Numbered from the stretch's first letter, positions 26,835 through 35,478 are shown. The stretch: 64,000 bases of DNA from CAZHOS01 sp964534605 (GCA_964534605.1 CAZHOS010000001.1:41769-105768), one strand, 5' to 3'. The notes: generated from the letters alone by a model not told the origin. Made by a program: numbers and translations.

Positions 26835-27987
26835 CGGCGGCCTCCTTGGCTTCCTTTGGTGCATCTGCGGCTTCTTCTAGAGTATCTAATAGGCTGCTCT
26901 CGAGTTCTTCTTTCTTTTTGAGCTTGGTTGGCTTGGCTTTGGGTACTTCGGCCTCGTCTACGATGTCTATCTCGTAGCCTGTTAGACGGCCAGCAAGACG
27001 AACATTCTGTCCGGCTCTACCGATAGCGATACTTAGCTGGTCATTGGCAACTACTACGCGGGCACGCTTTTCTTTCTCGTCTAGGGTTACGCTAAGAATC
27101 TCTGTTGGGCTAAGAGCGTTGGTGATGTACTCTTTGGTATCTTCTGCCCAAACAATGATGTCGATCTTTTCTTGTTCGCCGATCTCGGAGTTTACGGACT
27201 GGACACGGACACCGTGACCACCAACAAATGTGCCAACGGGGTCTACGTTAGGAACGTTGCTAGCAACAGCTAGCTTGGTGCGCACACCGGGTTCGCGGGC
27301 CATCTCTTTAATCTCCACTGCGCCGCTCTCCATCTCTGGAACTTCTGATGCAAATAGTAGACTCATAAACTCTGTGCTACCTCGACTAAGGATAAGCTGT
27401 GGACCACGGAAGCCTTTCTCGACATCCTTAAGCAGGACCTTAAGGCGCTGGCCAGGATGGTAGCGCTCGCCTTGGATCTGTTCGCTGGCGGGCATAATGC
27501 CTTGTGCACGACCTAGCTCGAACCGGACGATACGAGCCTCGACGCGGGTCACGATGGCGTTAACAATACTGCCTATCTTGCCCTCGTACTCTTCCATAAC
27601 GATCTCTCGCTCGGCCTCGCGTAGACGCTGCAGTATTACTTGCTTAGCTGTCTGGGCCGCGACACGACCAAAAGTTTCGGCCTTGTGATGCGCCTCTAGA
27701 ACATCGCCGACTACGGCGTCTTTTTTGCGCTTCTGGGCTTGCTCGACGGTTAGCTGACTGGCCTCTTCTTCGACTTCTTCGACGACTTCGTGCATAACGT
27801 AGACATCTACTTCGCCGGTGTTTATGTTAATTGTACTGCGGACATTCTGGTCGCGCTCGCCGTAGTCGCGGCGCCAGGCAGCGGCCAAAGCCTGCTCAAC
27901 TGCCTCTTGAACGATCTCTTCTGGGAGGTTTTTTTCCTCGGCTAGCGTCTTGAGCGCTAGAACCATCTGTTTTACATCTAAGTTCAT
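26815..27987 (-). CDS. nusA: transcription termination/antitermination protein NusA
   Basis: RNA polymerase-associated factor, 390 residues. The N-terminal polymerase-binding domain (residues 1-120) is followed by S1 and two KH domains with the signature SIAIGRAGQNVRLAGRLTG near residues 325-343. The C-terminal tail is Lys- then Glu/Ala-rich, lacking the acidic AR repeats of proteobacterial NusA. AGGAG lies six bases before the ATG. A satellite ORF overlaps its end. RimP is not adjacent: the upstream neighbour is a peptidase, separated by a terminator. Confidence 0.95.
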   Translation of the reverse strand: MNLDVKQMVLALKTLAEEKNLPEEIVQEAVEQALAAAWRRDYGERDQNVRSTININTGEVDVYVMHEVVEEVEEEASQLTVEQAQKRKKDAVVGDVLEAHHKAETFGRVAAQTAKQVILQRLREAEREIVMEEYEGKIGSIVNAIVTRVEARIVRFELGRAQGIMPASEQIQGERYHPGQRLKVLLKDVEKGFRGPQLILSRGSTEFMSLLFASEVPEMESGAVEIKEMAREPGVRTKLAVASNVPNVDPVGTFVGGHGVRVQSVNSEIGEQEKIDIIVWAEDTKEYITNALSPTEILSVTLDEKEKRARVVVANDQLSIAIGRAGQNVRLAGRLTGYEIDIVDEAEVPKAKPTKLKKKEELESSLLDTLEEAADAPKEAKEAADEPAKE

Positions 27988-28017
27988 GTATTACTCCTGT
28001 TGTCTTAGGTCACCTAT

Positions 28018-28042
28018 AAAAAATTCCGACCTGCAGGCCGGA
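28018..28042 (-). terminator. terminator of the M3 peptidase gene
   Basis: Minus-strand stem TCCGGCCT/AGGTCGGA (one G-U pair) followed by ATTTTTT, between the peptidase stop and the nusA leader. Confidence 0.75.
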
Positions 28043-28079
28043 TGTGATGGATACATAATAGCACTAAACTATATGACTA

Positions 28080-30113
28080 TCAAGTCTTCAGAGCAAGGCC
28101 ATCACGCAAAAGTAATGCGTTTTGGTTAGAGTCGCGCCCCAAGAAATCACGCACAAGTACATCTGGATCGTACTCGTCGCCACGTGCCAAAACCTTGTCT
28201 CTGTACTGGGCACCGATGCTTGGGTCAAGCACTTCAGGTGCATTGGCGAATCTAGTATACATATCTGCTTCTATTGATTCTGCCCACTTGTAAGAGTAGT
28301 AGCCAGCTGCATACCCCCCAGCAAATATGTGACCAAATACATGTATTAACTGTGAGTCGGAAGGTTCTTTGGCCGGGCTAATGTCTGTACTTACTTTTTG
28401 ATAAAAGTCTGTGACTGTGATGTCTGTAGTGTGGAGCTCTCGATGTAGTCGTAGGTCTGCCTCACTTAGAATAGATTGCCTTATAGTGCCGCTACATACT
28501 CTAAAATTACGCGCCTGCTTTAGCTTAGCAATAAGGTCTTTAGGTATTGGGTCGCCTGTGGCATGATGCTTGCCCATCATCGCTAGGACTTCGTCCTCCC
28601 AAACAAAATTCTCCATAATCTGTGATGGAGCCTCTACAAAGTCCCACTTGGTGGCCATCATGCTTTGCTCTTTTAGCTCTGTAGAGCTGAATGCTAGATG
28701 CATAAAATGACCAAACTCGTGCCAGATCGTCTCAACGTCGCGCATATTAAGTAGCGCCGGGCTAGACTTCGTAGGCTTGGGCATATTGCCGCAGACTAAT
28801 CCCTGGTGGGGCTGGTCATAATTCCCACCTGCACGGTTAGCAACATAGAGCTGATTCATCCAGGCGCCTGGCTTTTTGCCCGGGCGTGCAAACCAGTCAC
28901 ACCATACGACAGCAATATGTCGCTCTTTAACGTCAAAGATGTCGTAAACTTTGACATCATGATGCCATTTTTGCTGAACTTTATTCTCTTTAAAGCTGAC
29001 CCCGTATAGCTTGCTAAGCGCCTCAAACATGCCTGAGAGCACCTGGTTGATAGGTAGGTAGGGCTTTACATCGTCTTCTTCTACATCAAAAAGGCTTTTT
29101 TTGAACAAGTTTGCATAGTAAGCACCACTTGAGAAGACCTCGTAGCTAGGTACCGTCGCCTGATCATCCTGCTCATACTCCTGGATGAACCGTTCAAGGT
29201 CTGCGTATTCTTTGGCAGCCCCCTCCTGATAAAGCTTGCGCATATCCTGTATGAATTGCAAGGCAATATCACCAGTTTTGGCCATTTTATTGGCAGTATT
29301 TAGATCGGCATAGTCCTTGAACCCAAGCTTTATAGCTAGCTGATGGCGTAGTTTGAGGATCTCTGATGCTATAGGCTCATTCACGCCATCGTTCCGCTCA
29401 TTTACCATTTTTGAGTATGCGTCACGTGTTGTTTTTATATTAGCCTTAGACAGTACTTCAATCGATAAAGGCTGATTAAAGACAAGTGCATAACCCTTAC
29501 GTCCGTCATCTTTTGCCTGTTTAGCAGCATCCTTGATGATGTCTTTTGTAAGTCCGTCTAGGTCTTCAACGTTCTCAAGATACAGCCTTGCATCATCGTT
29601 CTTTTTGGTAACATTCTGTGAGTAAATTGTACTGAGTTCCGACAAACGTTGATTAATCTTTTTTATCTCATCTCGATCTACCTGAGGCAAAAGTATGCCA
29701 CCTCGTTCGTAACTTTCTAATAAATCTTTTAGGTACCTTTTTTGGGCTGCAGTGTGATTTTCTTTATTTTGGGTGGCAACAGCCTGCAACATGTCGTAGA
29801 TTCTCTTATCCGCACTCAGTTCGGTGTAAAATTCGGATATTAACTTAGTACACTCGAGGTCTACACTACTCCATGGCTCGCCCAACACACTCTCTAGGTG
29901 CGAAACTACACCGTACACGTACCCTGCTTCGTCCGACATGTCACTATGAGCTTGCACTGTATTTGCGTAATCTCTGTCTTGCTTAGCAATACTTAATATC
30001 GCTTCTAGGCGCTCCTTGGCCTCTGCGATATGTGCTTTTAGGGCTGGTACGGCGTCTTCTGGCTTATACTCGTCGAAGCAAAACTGGTTAATCGGTCGCT
30101 GAAAACTATTCAT
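28080..30113 (-). CDS. M3 family metallopeptidase (oligoendopeptidase/Dcp-like)
   Basis: Zinc oligopeptidase, 677 residues from the ATG at 30113 (MNSFQRPIN). The frame remains open 49 codons further, but those residues are unlike the family. The zinc site HEFGH is near residue 463 in ETIWHEFGHFMHL, with the downstream glutamate in the helix FVEAPSQIMENFVWE. Family motifs RPGKKPGAWMNQ and GNMPKP precede it. No signal peptide, so it is cytoplasmic and likely trims peptides. A TATACT lies 12 bases before the ATG, leaving a leader of only a few bases. Confidence 0.93.
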   Translation of the reverse strand: MNSFQRPINQFCFDEYKPEDAVPALKAHIAEAKERLEAILSIAKQDRDYANTVQAHSDMSDEAGYVYGVVSHLESVLGEPWSSVDLECTKLISEFYTELSADKRIYDMLQAVATQNKENHTAAQKRYLKDLLESYERGGILLPQVDRDEIKKINQRLSELSTIYSQNVTKKNDDARLYLENVEDLDGLTKDIIKDAAKQAKDDGRKGYALVFNQPLSIEVLSKANIKTTRDAYSKMVNERNDGVNEPIASEILKLRHQLAIKLGFKDYADLNTANKMAKTGDIALQFIQDMRKLYQEGAAKEYADLERFIQEYEQDDQATVPSYEVFSSGAYYANLFKKSLFDVEEDDVKPYLPINQVLSGMFEALSKLYGVSFKENKVQQKWHHDVKVYDIFDVKERHIAVVWCDWFARPGKKPGAWMNQLYVANRAGGNYDQPHQGLVCGNMPKPTKSSPALLNMRDVETIWHEFGHFMHLAFSSTELKEQSMMATKWDFVEAPSQIMENFVWEDEVLAMMGKHHATGDPIPKDLIAKLKQARNFRVCSGTIRQSILSEADLRLHRELHTTDITVTDFYQKVSTDISPAKEPSDSQLIHVFGHIFAGGYAAGYYSYKWAESIEADMYTRFANAPEVLDPSIGAQYRDKVLARGDEYDPDVLVRDFLGRDSNQNALLLRDGLALKT

Positions 30114-30253
30114 AAATATCAAACCAGTATACAGGATAGATACACGCAATAACATTTTTTGATTGTGGACAAATTCTAGACACCAGACAGGACTTAATCC
30201 GTGCCTAAAAACAGGTAACCAATAATCATATAGCCCTACGCTACAAAGGTGGA

Positions 30254-30277
30254 AACCCACCGATTTCTCGGTGGGTT
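30254..30277 (-). terminator. terminator of the two-helix membrane protein gene
   Basis: AACCCACCGA-TTTC-TCGGTGGGTT, 10-bp perfect stem 23 bases after the stop at 30300. The loop and flanking bases are the same as in the terminator of the paralogue at 38612-38635. Confidence 0.8.
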
Positions 30278-30299
30278 CTTCTCACATTTCCCTGGGTGC

Positions 30300-30722
30300 T
30301 CAAAGTCTTTGGTACAAATTTCCTTCAGAAACATGAAACTCATAAAGGCTGTCGACGTCTGAAGACTTCACTAAAAACCTAGAGACTACCCCTTCAATAG
30401 TGAACTCTGCACTAGAACTCTTTGCACTTGCAGTTGTCTGGGCATACAGCAATATTGCTGGTTGTACGTAGGACTTGTAGTACCAAGTCTGTAAACCCCA
30501 GAAAAAGATAGAAAGACTTACAGCTCCTGTAATCCCAAAGCCGAAGAAGTTGTAGCTTAGTTCTTGGCTCTTGATAACAAGCTCCAAGAGCACCATTAAC
30601 AAAAACGCAGGAATGGAAGCAGTCGCAAAGAACATTGCAACCCAAAAGAAAGAGTGAGTCTTGTTCTTGCTCAGATAGCTTGCTCGAGCCTGTTGTGGTG
30701 TGAGGTGCTTCGTGTTATTCAT
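30300..30722 (-). CDS. small membrane protein, paralogue A
   Basis: 140 residues, not recognised. It begins MNNTKHLTPQQ; two membrane helices lie near 25-48 and 58-82, and a C-terminal soluble part of about 55 residues follows. It resembles the gene at 38659-39075 in start (MENTKNITPE), length, helix layout, promoter, leader and terminator. The ribosome site is a strong AGGAGGT enclosed by GACC/GGTC, unusual here where most neighbours are leaderless. It forms a single-gene unit between peptidase and yraN. Confidence 0.75.
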   Translation of the reverse strand: MNNTKHLTPQQARASYLSKNKTHSFFWVAMFFATASIPAFLLMVLLELVIKSQELSYNFFGFGITGAVSLSIFFWGLQTWYYKSYVQPAILLYAQTTASAKSSSAEFTIEGVVSRFLVKSSDVDSLYEFHVSEGNLYQRL

Positions 30723-30772
30723 TGCTTGGACCTCCTGGGTCGTAGACGTATAGAACTAACGAATCAATATAT

Positions 30773-30801
30773 ATTATAGAAGATTTTTACACAAATTACA
30801 A
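30773..30801 (-). promoter_or_regulatory. promoter of paralogue A
   Basis: TTGTAA (30796-30801), 17-base spacer, TATAAT (30773-30778) on the minus strand. The -35 abuts the yraN stop. The leader contains ATTCGTTAGTT, matched by ATTCGTTCGTT in the leader of the paralogue at 39075. Confidence 0.85.
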
Positions 30802-31134
30802 CTAGATTTCTAGGATTTGTATTTGGGCCTTGCTGTCGACGCTGGCGGCCATGAGGCGATAGTCGCCAGCCCATTTTTGCTCGGACACCCAAATTTCTGC
30901 TGCGTAGGCCATTTGCTTGAGCTTGCGTGGGCCAATGCAGTCAAACCCATCTCCAAAGTTGCGTGATCCTCGATATTTTACTTCTGTCATGTAAGCACAG
31001 CCGTCCTTTGTGCTGACTATATCTATTTCGCACCGTCTGGTGCGCCAGTTTTTAGCGATAACTTTATGCCCTCTTGACTGTAGTTCGCGGACGACTAAGC
31101 CTTCTGCCTCTTGACCTACCGACGTAGTGCTCAT
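30802..31134 (-). CDS. YraN family (UPF0102) endonuclease-like protein
   Basis: 110 residues. The restriction-endonuclease-like core shows G..AE..V..EL at the N-terminus, then RRCEIDIVS and TEVKYRG, the E-I-D and E-V-K positions of the PD-(D/E)xK fold. Substrate is not established for the family. It overlaps the rnhB stop by four bases (ATGA), the usual rnhB-yraN operon order in bacteria, suggesting a role in nucleic acid processing or repair. Confidence 0.9.
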   Translation of the reverse strand: MSTTSVGQEAEGLVVRELQSRGHKVIAKNWRTRRCEIDIVSTKDGCAYMTEVKYRGSRNFGDGFDCIGPRKLKQMAYAAEIWVSEQKWAGDYRLMAASVDSKAQIQILEI

Positions 31135-31703
31135 ACCTTTAGCCTCTTTGCGCCGTCTGCTACCGGCTTGTAGCTATACCTATGGATATTCTTAAGCGGA
31201 CCATACAACCGCAAAGCTTCCCGGTGTGCGGCTGTACCGTAGCCTTTGTGCGACCCCAGCTGATAGTCAGGATAGTCAGTGTCTAAGCCATGCATATACC
31301 TATCGCGCGTCACCTTAGCAACGATGCTCGCAGCCATGACTCCTTGATACCTGGCATCTGCCTTGACTACTGCCACTGCACGCGGGTCATCAATATACAG
31401 CAGTGAGCCGTCGATAATAATACTGTCCACATCCTGGCTATTCACCTCATCTAAGGCAGTCTGCATTGTGTGTTTCTGGGCCCATGTAAGACCATGCTCA
31501 TCAATTTGCTGGGCAGACGCCGTCCCCACGCCGACTTCTGCAAAGTCCATAATCTGATCGTATAGTTCGTCTCGCTTAGCCGGTGTGAGCTGTTTAGAAT
31601 CGTTGAGCGCTGGTATAGGACGCTTGAGGATAACTGCGGCAGAAATCAGAGGACCTGCCCAGGCACCCCGCCCTGCCTCATCAATACCTACGATTCTTTT
31701 CAT
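31131..31703 (-). CDS. rnhB: ribonuclease HII
   Basis: Removes ribonucleotides and RNA from RNA-DNA hybrids. 190 residues. Catalytic residues lie in GIDEAGRGAWAGP (Asp, Glu near 6-7), in the aspartate of IIIDGSL (near 97), and in VKADARYQGVMAASIVAKV. The C-terminal GSHKGYGTAAHREAL is the RNase HII signature. The ATG is six bases after TATACT, which itself lies in the arm of the long terminator palindrome downstream of rplS. Leaderless expression is likely. Confidence 0.95.
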   Translation of the reverse strand: MKRIVGIDEAGRGAWAGPLISAAVILKRPIPALNDSKQLTPAKRDELYDQIMDFAEVGVGTASAQQIDEHGLTWAQKHTMQTALDEVNSQDVDSIIIDGSLLYIDDPRAVAVVKADARYQGVMAASIVAKVTRDRYMHGLDTDYPDYQLGSHKGYGTAAHREALRLYGPLKNIHRYSYKPVADGAKRLKV

Positions 31704-31709
31704 GCTTCA

Positions 31710-31755
31710 AGTATATAGAAAACACCCCGACATTGCGGGGTGTTTTCTATATACT
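31710..31755. terminator. 20-bp perfect palindromic terminator that also holds the rnhB -10 box
   Basis: AGTATATAGAAAACACCCCG (31710-31729) and its exact complement (31736-31755) around ACATTG. It terminates rplS, which ends at 31761. On the minus strand the distal arm ends in TATACT, placed six bases before the rnhB ATG. Termination and re-initiation therefore share the same bases. Confidence 0.85.
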
Positions 31756-31760
31756 GGCTA

Positions 31761-32288
31761 CTACTTGTCTTCTTTTTTGGCTTCTGGTTTTGGTACTTCG
31801 GCGGGTTTTTCTTCAGCTTTAGGTGTCTCTTTTGCTGGAGCTTCTGACTTCTCCTCTGTAGGTTTGTCGGATTCTTCTTTTGGAGCTTCTGGCTCTTCTG
31901 CAGGAGCTTCCTCGACAGTGTTTACTTCGTCGCGGTCAAAGTCGACGGCGGCTAGACGAGTTGCCTTACCAGTAAGCTCACGGATGTAGCTAAGGTAGTT
32001 ACGGCGGACATTGCTACGCTTAACGATCTCTACCTTGACAATGCTCGGACTGTGCATCATGTAGCCGCGCTCGACAGCTACACCGCTGGCGATCTTGCGC
32101 ACAGTAATGCGGTAAGTAAGGGAGTTCTTGCGATCTACGCGGATAACAAGGCCTTCAAAGACTTGGACACGCTCTTTGTTGCCCTCTTTGATCTTTTGGT
32201 GCACACGAACTGTGTCACCACTCTGTACACGCACCACTGAGTGCTTAGCGTACTTGGCCTCGACTTGCTTAATTAGATCTAAACTCAT
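31761..32288 (-). CDS. rplS: 50S ribosomal protein L19 with long charged tail
   Basis: Large-subunit protein at the 30S interface. The first 115 residues are canonical L19 (GDTVRVHQKIKEG, RVQVFEGLVI, GVAVERGYMMHSP, RSNVRRNYLSYIRE). About 60 extra residues follow, rich in Pro, Glu, Lys and Ala (EEPEAPKEESDKPTEEK). Such a tail is absent in most L19 proteins. The ATG at 32288 is chosen over one two codons upstream because it gives the usual MSLDLIKQ start. TTGCAA, 17 bases and TAAAGT end nine bases before it. Confidence 0.96.
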   Translation of the reverse strand: MSLDLIKQVEAKYAKHSVVRVQSGDTVRVHQKIKEGNKERVQVFEGLVIRVDRKNSLTYRITVRKIASGVAVERGYMMHSPSIVKVEIVKRSNVRRNYLSYIRELTGKATRLAAVDFDRDEVNTVEEAPAEEPEAPKEESDKPTEEKSEAPAKETPKAEEKPAEVPKPEAKKEDK

Positions 32289-32297
32289 AACCAAAAA

Positions 32298-32326
32298 ACT
32301 TTAACAGATACGGACCGAAGTTGCAA
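32298..32326 (-). promoter_or_regulatory. rplS promoter
   Basis: TTGCAA (32321-32326), 17-base spacer, TAAAGT (32298-32303) on the minus strand. It leaves at most two or three leader bases. Confidence 0.7.
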
Positions 32327-32358
32327 TACTTTTAGGGCAAGAGGGCTTCGAACTAGTG

Positions 32359-32910
32359 TTAGGGTCTGTGTATATATTCTGAATGCAGAGACAGGCTGCT
32401 TAAAATATCGTCTACCCTTCCGCTGTCGTCAAGAACTGCCTGCAGGACCGGGCGGGCACCTGCAGATTCGCTGCTGTGCACCCTATCGAGGCCCTCTTCG
32501 TATAATTCTGCGAGCCGATCGTTATCTAAACCAGGCTCGCCAATAGTTATACGAGCAAGAGGTACCGAGCAATGATGACCCTTTTTGCCCTTGAATACTT
32601 TAGATTCACATATGCCATCTACGACCCTGTGTCTTGTTGCATCTGGATACGTATCTGCATATATCGTCGATACATCGTTTTGGTCCTTCCGAGAAAAGCC
32701 CATCACATAGCAAGCGAGCACGCCTGGACCATGTCCTCTTGTGTAGCTTGGCGACAGGCCATCAGGGAGATCTATGACGTGTCCACTACGCCAAAAGCTA
32801 TTTAGGAAAAGTTTGCTGAAGTTATGGCTATTTTGATTGGCACTCCGGATCACCTGTAGTGCTTCTTGCCATCTGCCTAATTCGAAATCAGAACGTTGAA
32901 TAATATCCAT
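32359..32910 (-). CDS. hypothetical protein
   Basis: 183 residues, not recognised. Soluble, with no signal peptide. The centre carries GHGPGVLACYVMGFSRKDQ and a C-terminal helical region. The ATG at 32910 (MDIIQRSDFELG) is chosen because TACAAT ends seven bases before it. The frame is open 22 codons further up without a start signal. It follows the pilB-like gene after 69 bases, but its promoter suggests separate transcription. Confidence 0.65.
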   Translation of the reverse strand: MDIIQRSDFELGRWQEALQVIRSANQNSHNFSKLFLNSFWRSGHVIDLPDGLSPSYTRGHGPGVLACYVMGFSRKDQNDVSTIYADTYPDATRHRVVDGICESKVFKGKKGHHCSVPLARITIGEPGLDNDRLAELYEEGLDRVHSSESAGARPVLQAVLDDSGRVDDILSSLSLHSEYIHRP

Positions 32911-32979
32911 ACAAATCATTGTAGCTCTTGTGTAAAACATAAGAAAGCATGAGCATGCCCTCCCAGCTATTGTCATCTG

Positions 32980-34575
32980 CTAGCGAACTACTCTATATAT
33001 CTCTTCGATAGTCGTCTCGCCAGCTAGGGCGCGCAAGATGCCGTCTTGCAGCATAGTCGTCATACTAGACTTAACTACTTCGTCTATGCGGTCCGACGAT
33101 ACTTTTTTGCCTTTTTGTTGCAGCAGTTCTTTGAGCTCGCTGGTCATGACCATTAGCTCTCGTATGGCTACTTGACCACTAAAGCCAAAGGGATTCTCCT
33201 CCGACGCCCCCGGACTGTAGAGGGTGATATTACTGAGGTCTGGCCGCTGGACATACTCTGGCAGCGAATCTACGACGTCGATTATCTGTTGCCGTAGCAT
33301 ATTGTCAGGCTGATAAGGCTGTTTGGTAGAGTCATCTAGCTTGCGGATAAGGCGTTGAGCTTGCACGAGCCTAATTGCACTTATAAACAACGGGTTCTCG
33401 TCCGTCGCGTCTAGTATGCGCGTCATAGCCGCACTGGCCGAGCTGGCATGATAAGTACTAAGAACCAGATGGCCAGTCAGCGCTGCCTGCAGTGCGGTGC
33501 GAGCTGTCTCGGTGTCGCGGATCTCGCCGATCATTATGGTGTCTGGGTCCAGTCGTAGTACCGCACGAAGGTTCTCGTCAAAAGACGAGCCTTCCTGAGT
33601 ATTAACCGGTATCTGCGTGATGCCTTCTACCTGGTACTCTACTGGATCCTCGAGCGTAATAATCTTGTTGGTTGGGCTGCGCAGCTCGTTAATAATGCTG
33701 TACAGTGTGGTGCTTTTGCCAGACCCTGTTGGCCCAACTATTAGTACCAAGCCAGATGGATGCTGGACGATATCGCCTATGATCCCCTGCTGATAATCGC
33801 TAAGACCTAGTTTGTCCAGGTGTAGCATGTCCGGGTCAAAGTTAAATAGCCTCAGCACTGCATCCATACCGTGTACGGTAGGTACGGTCTCGACGCGTAA
33901 GTTTACCTCTATTTCTGAGCTGTCTTCTAGCTGGAAGGACCTGTTGATCTGTCCCGTTTGGGGGTCGGCCGAGCTAGTCGACACATTGGCTGCACTAGCC
34001 AGTGCGCCTGTTAGCATGCGGTAGCGCTCTTTGCTAAGCCGGGCGATTGGGTGCAGTACACCATGCACGCGCAGGCGGATGCCGACGTCGTCATCTGCGT
34101 TTTCTAGATGTATATCACTGGCTTTTAGGCGGAAGGCCTGTTTGACAATATATGCCAGCATATCGTCGGCCTTCACCTTGTCCAGAGTCTCGCTGATATG
34201 CTCTATCCCATGCTCGCTGGAAGCGTCATTAAGCTCGATATCGGAATACACAACCTTTTCTGGTGGGTCGTATAGCAGCATGTACTCTTTGTAAGACACG
34301 TCGGATATCAGGACAAACTGCACACGTCGGTCGTTAAACTTTGTCCGCAGACTGTCCCGAATCTTGGGCGAGGTATTGGTTGTGATGCCAAATGTAATAC
34401 CGTCTTCGCTAGATACGATTGGGATGACCCGCTGATCATACATCTCTTGCTTACCTAGCAGGTCTGGATAAAGCGGTTTTTGCTGTAAGGTGCGGGTGTC
34501 TAGGTAGCGCAAACCGAGTAGCTGCGAGCGCTGCAACGTATTCGCCTCCTCTATTGCCCTTTGGTCTTGTGCCAC
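32980..34575 (-). CDS. pilB: type IV pilus assembly ATPase (PilB/GspE family)
   Basis: Hexameric cytoplasmic ATPase that powers pilus extension. 531 residues from the GTG at 34575, which has AGGTGG five bases upstream. The frame runs 53 codons further but over the divergent gene. An MshEN/GspE N-terminal domain (residues 15-110) is followed by Walker A GPTGSGKSTTLYS (near 280), Asp box, Walker B MIGEIRDTETA and His box TGHLVLSTYHAS. The tetracysteine zinc motif of many PilB proteins is missing. It matches the pilin-like genes at 51621-52325 and 60424-61002. Confidence 0.93.
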   Translation of the reverse strand: MAQDQRAIEEANTLQRSQLLGLRYLDTRTLQQKPLYPDLLGKQEMYDQRVIPIVSSEDGITFGITTNTSPKIRDSLRTKFNDRRVQFVLISDVSYKEYMLLYDPPEKVVYSDIELNDASSEHGIEHISETLDKVKADDMLAYIVKQAFRLKASDIHLENADDDVGIRLRVHGVLHPIARLSKERYRMLTGALASAANVSTSSADPQTGQINRSFQLEDSSEIEVNLRVETVPTVHGMDAVLRLFNFDPDMLHLDKLGLSDYQQGIIGDIVQHPSGLVLIVGPTGSGKSTTLYSIINELRSPTNKIITLEDPVEYQVEGITQIPVNTQEGSSFDENLRAVLRLDPDTIMIGEIRDTETARTALQAALTGHLVLSTYHASSASAAMTRILDATDENPLFISAIRLVQAQRLIRKLDDSTKQPYQPDNMLRQQIIDVVDSLPEYVQRPDLSNITLYSPGASEENPFGFSGQVAIRELMVMTSELKELLQQKGKKVSSDRIDEVVKSSMTTMLQDGILRALAGETTIEEIYRVVR

Positions 34576-34610
34576 CTGCCCACCTATTTTTTTATATATT
34601 CTTGTGTAAT

Positions 34611-34618
34611 AGTATAGC
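34611..34618. promoter_or_regulatory. overlapping divergent -10 boxes (pilB and SpoU methylase)
   Basis: AGTATAGC contains TATACT on the minus strand (34611-34616), upstream of pilB, and TATAGC on the plus strand (34613-34618), six bases before the ATG at 34625. The two polymerases could not bind at once. Confidence 0.55.
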
Positions 34619-34624
34619 CTAAAT

Positions 34625-35110
34625 ATGTCAAAAATTACATTGGTTCTGGACAATCTACGTAGCTGCCAAAACGTTGGCTCTATTCTGCGCACATGCGATG
34701 GGCTGGGTGTAAGCAGCGTGGTATGTATTGGCACCAGCCCTTACCCTAGAGTAAAAGACGACGAGCGTCTGCCGCACATGGCAGACCGCCAGACTAAGCA
34801 AATCGCCAAATCATCTTTGGGTGCAGAAACGACCGTTAAGGTTCTTTACTACCCAAGCATAGATGATTATCTAGCTGCCTACCATAACGTAAACCGAGTA
34901 GCCCTAGAGCAGACCGATAGCAGCGTGGGGTTAAGCAGCTACAAGCTAACCGCAGATATACATTTAGTCGTAGGCAACGAAGTAAATGGCGTAAGCAAAA
35001 AGCTATTAGATGAATCCGCTCATTACGTAGAGATATCCATGCAGGGCAAAAAAGAATCACTCAACGTTGCTGTCGCTACAGGTATCGCTTTACATCAATT
35101 GTTGCTTTAA
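34625..35110 (+). CDS. SpoU/TrmH family RNA methyltransferase
   Basis: SAM-dependent 2'-O-ribose methylase with the alpha/beta knot. 161 residues, the minimal SPOUT size without an N-terminal L30e-like domain. Motif 1 is CQNVGSILRTCDGLGV (near 14-29), motif 2 is HLVVGNEVNGVS (near 117), and motif 3 is ISMQGKKESLNVAVATGI (near 138-155). The target RNA is not identifiable; a tRNA 2'-O-methylase such as TrmL is possible. TATAGC six bases before the ATG points to a leaderless message. Confidence 0.88.
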   Translation: MSKITLVLDNLRSCQNVGSILRTCDGLGVSSVVCIGTSPYPRVKDDERLPHMADRQTKQIAKSSLGAETTVKVLYYPSIDDYLAAYHNVNRVALEQTDSSVGLSSYKLTADIHLVVGNEVNGVSKKLLDESAHYVEISMQGKKESLNVAVATGIALHQLLL

Positions 35111-35163
35111 TTTTTTATTTATAATAGCAGACATTAATCAAAGGCTTCCGAAGTACCCTCCTT

Positions 35164-35425
35164 CAATACTTTTTCTCAAAAAGTATTCCAAAAACACCCC
35201 AGCGGTAATCAAAAAACAAACTAGCAAAAACCCTACAGAAACAATCAGCAGCCTGCGGGACTCCCTCTGGTCGGTCTGAGAGGCAGCTAGAGCATGCCTC
35301 AACCAGACTAATCCTCACCTGTCTGACTGTTCTGCAGGTTTTTAGACTAATCTGTTTTGATTAATGCTGGGAGGGGCAGAAAAGCCAGCAAGCTGGCTTT
35401 AAACTTAGTGATGGCGGCTTGGCCA
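35164..35425 (+). ncRNA. dispersed structured element, copy 2 (candidate ncRNA)
   Basis: It begins 53 bases after the methylase stop. A 10-bp opening hairpin AATACTTTTT/AAAAAGTATT (35165-35187) is followed by the closing stem 35198-35211 with 35358-35371, identical in sequence to copy 1. The inner hairpin is GAGGCA/TGCCTC (35280-35285/35295-35300) where copy 1 has GTTAGCT/AGCCAAC. The second is ACCTG/CAGGT (35317-35321/35335-35339) where copy 1 has GCCTG/CAGGC. A final AAAGCCAGC/GCTGGCTTT is at 35381-35400. Pairing is kept although the bases differ. Confidence 0.7.
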
Positions 35426-35478
35426 CTCCTATTGCTTCTTTCGTCTTTATTCTTACCTCTTTCTCTGGCGCAACGAGC

